From Candidatus Omnitrophota bacterium (lineage in GTDB: Bacteria > Omnitrophota > Omnitrophia > Omnitrophales > Danuiimicrobiaceae): DNA of 11,257 nt. Within the stretch, counting starts at the first letter, position 1, and each line of letters opens with the position of its first letter. The notes under the pieces were generated by a model, which saw nothing but the letters and a program-made list of their open reading frames with translations, did no database searches and had not been told where the DNA came from. The position numbers and the translations under genes were made by a program. The stretch covers positions 1-11,257 of the forward strand of contig JACQQP010000065.1 in assembly GCA_016206945.1 (NCBI GenBank), written 5' to 3'. This document shows positions 6,017-11,257 of this stretch, one piece after another.

Positions 6017-6916
6017 TCACACTCTATCCATTACCATTAATATCAGCAACAGCGCAAGGTAAACAACGGAAGCGCGCAGCACGTACCGAGCCCGCACATC
6101 CAAATGAGATGCTGCAAAAATAATCACTGCCGCAAAACAAAGCCCCAAAACAAAAGCACCAAAAAAATAAGCTGTTCCTGTAAGTGCGAAAAGTGTCGGC
6201 AACAAACTGACCGGCATTAAAGCGCACATATAGACAATCATCTGCCGTGCGACGAACGTCCCTTCGCGATCAATAACGGAAAGGATCGGTTGTCCCGCCC
6301 TTCGATAATCCTCTCGGTACATCCACGCAATCGCAAGAAAATGAGGCATCTGCCAGAAAAAAACAATCAGAAAAAGAAGAAACACTTGAACGCCCATAGG
6401 TCCATCTGCACCCGTCCAGCCAATCGCCGGTGGAAGGGCGCCTGGAACCGCACCTACAATGGTGGAAAGCGATGTTTTACCTTTAAGCGGCGTATAAATA
6501 AAGAGATAGCTGGCCCATGCAACTACGGCAAGAAGTACGCTTGTCCATTTCATAATAACGATAAAAATTAAAAAACCGGCCAAAGAAACGCCAAGGCCAA
6601 AAACAAGCGCTTCTCGAGGTTCCAATCTCCCAGACGGCAGAGGCCGATTTTGGGTCCGGATCATCTTGGCATCTGTCACACGTTCCAAATATTGATTAAG
6701 CGCCATCGAGCCGCTCGCAACAAAACATGTCGCAACCAATATCAACACAAAAGAAACCACGTTCACTTCACTTCTTGCGGCAAGATAAAATCCAACCATC
6801 GTACTTAAAAGTACCATGGAAACGAGCCGAGGTTTCGCAAGCGCTGCATAATCCAACCACGTTCCGCGAACCAACTCAATGATTCTTAAGCATAAAGATG
6901 CGGCAAGCCGTGTCAT
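6017..6916 (-). CDS. ctaB: Heme O synthase (protoheme IX farnesyltransferase)
   Basis: A 299-residue UbiA-superfamily prenyltransferase that adds a farnesyl group to heme B to make heme O, the precursor of heme A. It has about nine membrane helices. The first Asp-rich site reads NQYLERVTDAKMIRTQNRPLPSG (74-96): Asn74 and Asp82 fit NxxxDxxxD, with Glu78 in the place of the first Asp. Further signatures are YTPLKGKTSLSTIVGAVPGALPPAIGW, FFWQMPHFLAIAWMYREDYRRAG and PILSVIDREG, the second acidic site. The ATG at 6916 overlaps the ctaA stop as ATGA, with GGGAG upstream, so the two genes are translationally coupled. Gene order and function place it in heme supply for subunit I. Confidence 0.97.
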   Translation of the reverse strand: MTRLAASLCLRIIELVRGTWLDYAALAKPRLVSMVLLSTMVGFYLAARSEVNVVSFVLILVATCFVASGSMALNQYLERVTDAKMIRTQNRPLPSGRLEPREALVFGLGVSLAGFLIFIVIMKWTSVLLAVVAWASYLFIYTPLKGKTSLSTIVGAVPGALPPAIGWTGADGPMGVQVFLLFLIVFFWQMPHFLAIAWMYREDYRRAGQPILSVIDREGTFVARQMIVYMCALMPVSLLPTLFALTGTAYFFGAFVLGLCFAAVIIFAASHLDVRARYVLRASVVYLALLLILMVMDRV

Positions 6917-7905
6917 ACCAACTGCTCCCTTCGAAAAACTTTGAGAGCGAACAAAACGCTTGTCGCCAAAAGCAACGCTCCGAGTGATTGATGTGCCGTG
7001 ACAAAAAAGATTTTTCCTTCGCTTGATTGAGCAGTTGCCCCCAGCATAAATTGATAAATAAAAGCGCCCATCCCAAGCGCCATTTGCAAAAGTGTCAAAA
7101 TACCTATGGCAAGGGCGGGGCGCGTGATCCCGTTATCCCCTTCCGAGCAACTCCATGCCCGAACCATAACGATGATGGCATGAATCAAAACCAAAAAAGC
7201 GCTCACGACATGAGAAATTGCGACCATGGAATTGGTTGTGTGTCTGAGTGTCGCGCCTAAAATAAGCTGCAAATAAACAAGAGCGACCATCATCCACAAA
7301 GGCGCCAAAAGGGGACATTCTACGGTACCAGGTACGCTACGGGACAGGTTTTCATTCGCGCAATCAAAACAAAACCTGTCCCGGCCGTACCTGGTACCGT
7401 TACTCGTCCATTCCTTTGACGTAACAAATGCGAGACTTGTCACCAAAGCAAAAAACGTCTGGGCAAGGCACGCGTGAAAAATCGAAACAGGTGCCGGTAA
7501 AAGATAAAGCACGGTGAAGCCGCCTAAGATTCCTTGAACGACCACGGCTCCAAACGCCGCGATCCCAAGCCAGCGAACCCAGCGTCTCCTCTCCGAAAAT
7601 CCAAGCCAAACGGTAAGCACCAGAGTCATTAATCCAACAAGAGATGCAATCATCCGATGGGTGTGTTCATAGCGAATTCCTCCCACCATCGGCGGCATCC
7701 ATTTACCGTAGGAAAGCGGCCAATCAGGCACTGAAAGTCCTGATTGAGTGCTCGTCACCAATCCCCCCGCGATAATTAATAAAAACGTAACAAACACAAG
7801 CAACTTCGAATACAAAGCAAGCCACGGAGAGAAATGAGAAAACTGTCCGTCATTGCGAGCCTGCCAAAGTTCTATGGCGGGCGAAGCAATCTCAGAGTTC
7901 ATCAT
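6913..7905 (-). CDS. ctaA: Heme A synthase (CtaA/COX15) with repeat-encoded insertions
   Basis: A 330-residue, eight-helix membrane enzyme that oxidises the C8 methyl of heme O to the formyl group of heme A. Key residues are present: Glu80 and His83 in RYEHTHRM, His144 in SIFHACLAQ, His222 in TLRHTTNS and His305 in VTAHQSLGA, matching the two heme-ligand pairs of the family. ATG 7905 (or 7902) is supported by GAAGGATC at 7909-7916. Two stretches are odd. Residues 5-21 (EIASPAIELWQARNDGQ) are encoded by a palindromic repeat placed between the start codon and the first helix. Residues 169-195, in the loop between helices 4 and 5, are encoded by a 79-bp palindrome with arms carrying GGTACC. Both preserve the frame, so the protein is probably functional. 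It lies 78 bp after coxA and overlaps ctaB. Confidence 0.96.
   Translation of the reverse strand: MMNSEIASPAIELWQARNDGQFSHFSPWLALYSKLLVFVTFLLIIAGGLVTSTQSGLSVPDWPLSYGKWMPPMVGGIRYEHTHRMIASLVGLMTLVLTVWLGFSERRRWVRWLGIAAFGAVVVQGILGGFTVLYLLPAPVSIFHACLAQTFFALVTSLAFVTSKEWTSNGTRYGRDRFCFDCANENLSRSVPGTVECPLLAPLWMMVALVYLQLILGATLRHTTNSMVAISHVVSAFLVLIHAIIVMVRAWSCSEGDNGITRPALAIGILTLLQMALGMGAFIYQFMLGATAQSSEGKIFFVTAHQSLGALLLATSVLFALKVFRREQLV
7322..7400. repeat. GGTACC palindrome inserted in frame in ctaA
   Basis: The left arm 7322-7352 and right arm 7371-7400 are inverted copies: 15 bp perfect (ACGGTACCAGGTACG), a 3-versus-2 base mismatch, then 13 bp perfect (CGGGACAGGTTTT), around an 18-nt loop. It encodes ctaA residues 169-195 without a stop or frameshift. 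No target duplication is obvious. It resembles, in behaviour only, the Rickettsia palindromic elements that insert in frame in genes. Confidence 0.85.
7843..7893. repeat. Palindromic repeat in the 5' end of ctaA
   Basis: The core GCCTGCCA (7859-7866) pairs with TGGCGGGC (7875-7882) with one mismatch, flanked by imperfectly inverted CATTGCGAGC and GCGAAGCAATC. This CATTGCGAGC...GCAATC pattern is widespread between genes of uncultured bacteria. Here it is read as codons 5-21 of ctaA; the ribosome-binding site and start codon lie outside it. Confidence 0.7.
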
Positions 7906-7983
7906 AAAGATCCTTCAAATCTTGACATGACATTGCCTCATAAACTTTTAGATTGCTTCATCCATCCTCATTTTCTTCACGAC

Positions 7984-9669
7984 TCACGGTTCATTTTGTG
8001 GCAGCCAATCTTTTGCGCGGCCTGGCACACTGTATTCGTACGGTCCGTGGTAAACGGTTGGAATCGTCTCAAAATTTCCATGAGGCGGTGGCGATGGCGC
8101 CACCCACTCAAGCGTATTGGCCTCCCAGGGATTTCGATCCACTCTTTCACCCCAAAAAAGGCTTTTTATGAAATTAACGACGAAAGGAAGTTGCGCCAGT
8201 CCCAATAAAAACGCACTGATGGTTATAAACACATTGATCGGCTGCAAATGCTGGAGATGAGCATACTGCATCGGATCATAAATTCGGCGCATGTGGCCGC
8301 CCACTCCCAGGATGTGCATGGGGAAAAAAGTAAGATTGAAAAAGACAAAGGTTCCGATGAAATGAATCCTTCCAAGTAAATCGTTGAGTTTCTTCCCAAA
8401 CATTTTCGGAAACCAATAATAAATCCCCGCAAACGCGGCAAACATGCTCCCGCCGAAGAGGACATAATGAATGTGGGCCACAATAAAATAGGTATCATGA
8501 ATGAAAATGTCGACCGCGGTGGATGCCATAAAAATTCCGCTCAATCCGCCGATCACAAACATAGAAACAAACGCAATGGCATTGAGCATCGCCGGCGTAA
8601 ACCGAATCGCACCCCGCCACATGGTCCCCAGCCAATTAAAAACTTTAATGCCTGACGGAACCGCAATTAACATCGTCGAAAGCATAAAGGTAGTCCCAAC
8701 GGTAGGATTCATCCCGCTTTGAAACATATGATGGCCCCAGACGATAAACCCAAGGAAGGCAATCGCGGCAATAGCAAAGACCATCATCCGATAACCGAAA
8801 AGAGGCTTCCTTGAAAAAGTCGAAATGACATCTGAAACAACTCCCATCCCAGGAAGAATCATGATGTAAACGGCGGGATGCGAATAAAACCAAAAAAGAT
8901 GCTGCCAAAGGAGCGTGCTTCCTCCTCCTTCGGCCAGGAAGAAATGGGTCCCCATCGTCCGGTCAAAAAGAAGCATGATGAGCGCCGTGGTTAACACCGG
9001 CGTGGCTAGAAGCGAAAGGATAGAGGTAATGAAGACGGCCCAAGTCGTGAGCGGCATTCGAAAGAAGCCCATACCCGGTGCCCGCATATTCAAAATCGTA
9101 GTTAAATAATTGATCGCCCCCATAATCGAAGAGCTTCCCACGAGAAGAACTCCAATAATCCAAAAAGTCTGTCCAATCGGCTCGATCGCACTCAACGGTG
9201 GGTAAGCGGTCCAACCGCTTGCCGCCGCACCGCCTTGAAGAAAAAATCCGGTGAGCACAACGAGGGGAGCCGGCCAAAATACCCAATAGGAAACCATATT
9301 CAGTCTTGGAAACGCCATATCCGGCGCTCCGATTTGAAGCGGAACGACAAAATTAGCAAAGGCCCCCACCAAAATCGGAATGATCGCGAAAAAGATCATA
9401 ACGGAAGCATGCATGGTAAAAAGCGAATTGAAAAATTCGGGAAGCAGGACGCCTCCTACCGCCATGCTCTGAGGGAAAAGCTGCCCTAGAACAGGCACGG
9501 GTTTTCCCGGATAAGCAAGCTGCCATCTGAGGATCAAAGCCAAAGTACCGCCAACCAAGAAAAAGAAAAGCGTGGTAAAGAGAAACTGCACTCCAATCAC
9601 CTTGTGATCCGTGGAGAATACATATTTTCTCCAGAAACCAAGCTTATGTTCAGTATGAACGTGTTCCAT
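7984..9669 (-). CDS. coxA: Cytochrome c oxidase subunit I, A2 type
   Basis: A 561-residue, twelve-helix catalytic subunit that reduces O2 to water at the heme a3-CuB centre and pumps protons. All metal ligands are visible: His87 and His401 for heme a, His399 for heme a3 (VAHIHYV), and His264, His313 and His314 for CuB, with the cross-linking Tyr268. The helix VI motif is YSHPAVY (262-268): the glutamate of A1 enzymes is Ala266 and the Tyr-Ser pair of A2 enzymes is present, as in Rhodothermus and Thermus caa3 oxidases. Asp117 and Asn106 (D-channel entry) and Lys342 (K-channel) are kept. The start at 9669 has GGAG nine bases upstream. It is separated from subunit II by a repeat-filled 201 bp gap. 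Confidence 0.98.
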   Translation of the reverse strand: MEHVHTEHKLGFWRKYVFSTDHKVIGVQFLFTTLFFFLVGGTLALILRWQLAYPGKPVPVLGQLFPQSMAVGGVLLPEFFNSLFTMHASVMIFFAIIPILVGAFANFVVPLQIGAPDMAFPRLNMVSYWVFWPAPLVVLTGFFLQGGAAASGWTAYPPLSAIEPIGQTFWIIGVLLVGSSSIMGAINYLTTILNMRAPGMGFFRMPLTTWAVFITSILSLLATPVLTTALIMLLFDRTMGTHFFLAEGGGSTLLWQHLFWFYSHPAVYIMILPGMGVVSDVISTFSRKPLFGYRMMVFAIAAIAFLGFIVWGHHMFQSGMNPTVGTTFMLSTMLIAVPSGIKVFNWLGTMWRGAIRFTPAMLNAIAFVSMFVIGGLSGIFMASTAVDIFIHDTYFIVAHIHYVLFGGSMFAAFAGIYYWFPKMFGKKLNDLLGRIHFIGTFVFFNLTFFPMHILGVGGHMRRIYDPMQYAHLQHLQPINVFITISAFLLGLAQLPFVVNFIKSLFWGERVDRNPWEANTLEWVAPSPPPHGNFETIPTVYHGPYEYSVPGRAKDWLPQNEP

Positions 9670-9706
9670 AATGACTTACTCCATTGTCATTGCATATCTC
9701 AAATAC

Positions 9707-9863
9707 TGTCATCCCCGAAAGTTTTAGGCATGTCATTCCCGAATGCCTTAATCGGGAATCTAGATCCCCGATTAAAACTTTCGGGGAGGGATCCATAGAT
9801 TCCCGCTAAAAGCATGCGGGAATGACAAGGATTGAGATCCTTCGGCTTCGCCTCAGGATGACA
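9707..9863. repeat. Composite palindromic repeat between coxB and coxA
   Basis: Several inverted repeats lie in a row. A perfect 15-bp stem pairs 9712-9726 (TCCCCGAAAGTTTTA) with 9773-9787 and encloses an 8-bp stem ATTCCCGA/TCGGGAAT (9735-9742 with 9752-9759). Then come ATTCCCGC (9799-9806) with GCGGGAAT (9816-9823), and a small ATCCT/AGGAT stem (9837-9841 with 9855-9859) around CGGCTTCGCC. Units such as GTCATTCCCG and AGATCCTTCGGCTTCGCC are typical of dispersed repeats in metagenomic genomes. It fills 157 of the 201 bp between the two genes and probably arose by nested insertion. Confidence 0.8.
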
Positions 9864-9870
9864 CTTCTTG

Positions 9871-11257
9871 TCACATACTCGCTTCTTGCTCCTTAAGCCA
9901 CGCCTCAAAACCTTCAGGTGAATGAATGGATAAAAAACCGCGCATCCGGTAATGGCCAAGGCCGCAAAATTCCGCACACGCAATCTCATACTTTCCCGTG
10001 CGCGTCGCTTCAAACCAAACGTCGATGGCCAACCCCGGCACGACGTCCTGCTTCAAGCGAAACTCAGGCAAAAAGAAACTGTGAATCACAGGATGTTTCT
10101 CATCTTTTCCAATGGAAGTAAGTCTGACACGAACAGGTTTCCCAACAGGAATATGAAGTTGATTGATCGTCTTGATATCATCGGAACTCCCGAATTTCCC
10201 ATCGGCACCTGCATAACGCACGTTCCAGGCAAACTGCTCTGCCTGAATCTCGATCGGGATTGATCCTTGAGGCGGGAGGCCGCGCACCTCAGACCAAATT
10301 CTCTGGCTGAAAACGGTTAGAAAAACCAGGATTACCGACGGAATGACCGTCCAGATAAACTCAAGGCGGTTATTCCCGTGGATATAATGTGCTTTGGCTC
10401 CTTCTCGACCCCGATATCGAAACAAGAAGTAAATCAAAGCGCCCTGAACCCCTACGAAAATGGCACCCGTGACGAACAAAATCAAGTAAAAAAGATGATC
10501 AATCTTCTTCCCATAAGTGGAAAGGTTCGCAGGCAGCCACCAACCTGTTCCCGGCCTTGGCACATCAAGAGCGGCTGAGTCATCAAATTGTTGTACAGCC
10601 GGTTTTGGTTTTCCCGTCGTAATCTTAAGACCGCTCGTTTCATCCACGATTTCTTTGGTGCTAAATTGAAAATCAACGGGTGCGCTGCCGTCCGCTACCG
10701 AAACCCTTTCGGTTTTGGTTCCATAGGTTTCATGCCAAGCCTCAACCGTGTACTCACCTGGCGGCACATTCTCAATTTTAAAAACCCCTTGATCATCCGT
10801 GACCGCAAAAAAGGGATGGTTCAGCACGCCAATATAACCCGTCATCCAAGGATGGACATCACACTTCATCTTAACCATGACTTCTGGATTCGAAAAGCTC
10901 TTTTCTAACTTCATCCCCTGCGTGGGCATCCCAAGGTTGAATTCTGGACTTTTTTTTGGGAAAGCGTGGATGTTATGAAGGGTCGGGTCGCTATTGAGAA
11001 TCTGTAACTTCTGCTTTGCCTGCATCCCTAAAACGCGCGGTTCATAGGCACAAGCCTTTTGATCCAAAACGGCTGGCGTGCTTGGGGGAGAGGTTGTTTC
11101 TCCCTCCACACCTTCCTTGATATAGACGAATACATTTTTAAGCGTTTGATTGGAATTCACAACGATGCGCTGTTGAAAAGCCTCTTTTGGATTAAGCGAC
11201 TTACAGACAGGATCGGCTGACATATCAATCTTCGGATTTTCACCAGGCGTCCCTTCA
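9871..11257 (-). CDS. coxB: Cytochrome c oxidase subunit II with N-terminal cupredoxin fusion (5' end outside window)
   Basis: Accepts electrons from cytochrome c or another donor at its CuA centre and passes them to subunit I. The frame is open to the right edge; the first in-window Met (11223) lies within a motif reading NPKIDMSADPVC, so the true start is outside. Numbered from that Met: residues 1-135 form an amicyanin-like cupredoxin with ligand candidates His83 (TLHNIH), Cys121, His124 and Met127 (KCDVHPWM); 136-178 resemble a carboxypeptidase-regulatory-like strand domain (GVFKIENVPPGEYTVEAWHE); a ~50-residue linker follows; two helices (243-268, 287-306); then the CuA domain with His381, Cys416, Glu418, Cys420, His424 and Met427 (CAEFCGLGHYRM). 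No Met occurs between 127 and 427, so a separately started coxB is unlikely. There is no C-terminal cytochrome c domain. Confidence 0.95.
   Translation of the reverse strand, partial: EGTPGENPKIDMSADPVCKSLNPKEAFQQRIVVNSNQTLKNVFVYIKEGVEGETTSPPSTPAVLDQKACAYEPRVLGMQAKQKLQILNSDPTLHNIHAFPKKSPEFNLGMPTQGMKLEKSFSNPEVMVKMKCDVHPWMTGYIGVLNHPFFAVTDDQGVFKIENVPPGEYTVEAWHETYGTKTERVSVADGSAPVDFQFSTKEIVDETSGLKITTGKPKPAVQQFDDSAALDVPRPGTGWWLPANLSTYGKKIDHLFYLILFVTGAIFVGVQGALIYFLFRYRGREGAKAHYIHGNNRLEFIWTVIPSVILVFLTVFSQRIWSEVRGLPPQGSIPIEIQAEQFAWNVRYAGADGKFGSSDDIKTINQLHIPVGKPVRVRLTSIGKDEKHPVIHSFFLPEFRLKQDVVPGLAIDVWFEATRTGKYEIACAEFCGLGHYRMRGFLSIHSPEGFEAWLKEQEASM

Noticed and set aside
8501..8722. Plus-strand reading frames within coxA
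   Set aside because: They are antisense to subunit I, where every metal ligand and helix is conserved, and have no start-site or family support.
7984..9669. Loss of the helix VI glutamate as a sign of a defective oxidase
   Set aside because: Alanine with a Tyr-Ser pair (YSHPAVY) is the normal A2-type arrangement, so the enzyme is expected to be active.
9699..10013. A 104-codon minus-strand reading frame over the coxB end and coxB-coxA gap
   Set aside because: It is out of frame with the well-supported CuA domain and otherwise translates the composite palindromic repeat.

Overview
The window is one block of genes read entirely on the minus strand (right to left). It encodes an aerobic cytochrome c oxidase of the heme-copper A2 type, its assembly factors, and the start of an aconitase gene. 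It looks chromosomal and comes from an aerobic, probably Gram-negative and uncultured bacterium: a full aa3-type oxidase set with heme A synthesis, a lipoprotein-like Sco protein, and intergenic gaps filled with palindromic repeats of the kinds seen in many metagenome-assembled genomes. I cannot name the phylum from this sequence alone.

Layout in transcription order: subunit II, whose 5' end lies beyond the right edge (9871-11257); a repeat-filled gap (9670-9870); subunit I (7984-9669); heme A synthase ctaA (6913-7905) overlapping heme O synthase ctaB (6017-6916) by 4 bp; a repeat; small five-helix subunit III (5344-5919); subunit IV (5030-5335); a repeat-rich gap (4790-5029); a TIGR01777-type NAD(P)-binding epimerase (3881-4789) overlapping a Sco copper chaperone (3277-3906); a repeat; a DUF420 membrane protein (2791-3204); two tiny membrane proteins joined by a GTGA overlap (2523-2786 and 2356-2526); then aconitase (1-2300, 3' end beyond the left edge), which seems to have its own promoter. 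No gap exceeds 300 bases; the largest are 240 and 201 bp and both are mostly repeat.

Working together: CtaB and CtaA convert heme B to O and then A for subunit I. Sco and probably the DUF420 protein help metallate and mature the CuA and heme-copper centres. Subunits I-IV form the terminal oxidase.

The most unusual points are: (1) subunit II carries an N-terminal amicyanin-like cupredoxin plus a carboxypeptidase-regulatory-like domain, in frame with the CuA subunit and with no methionine available to start a separate coxB; (2) palindromic repeats sit not only between genes but inside them, in frame, twice in ctaA, at the C-terminus of sco, and within the signal peptide of a small CPLC-motif protein; (3) a ~120 bp element at 4901-5025 folds on paper into a near-complete cloverleaf.
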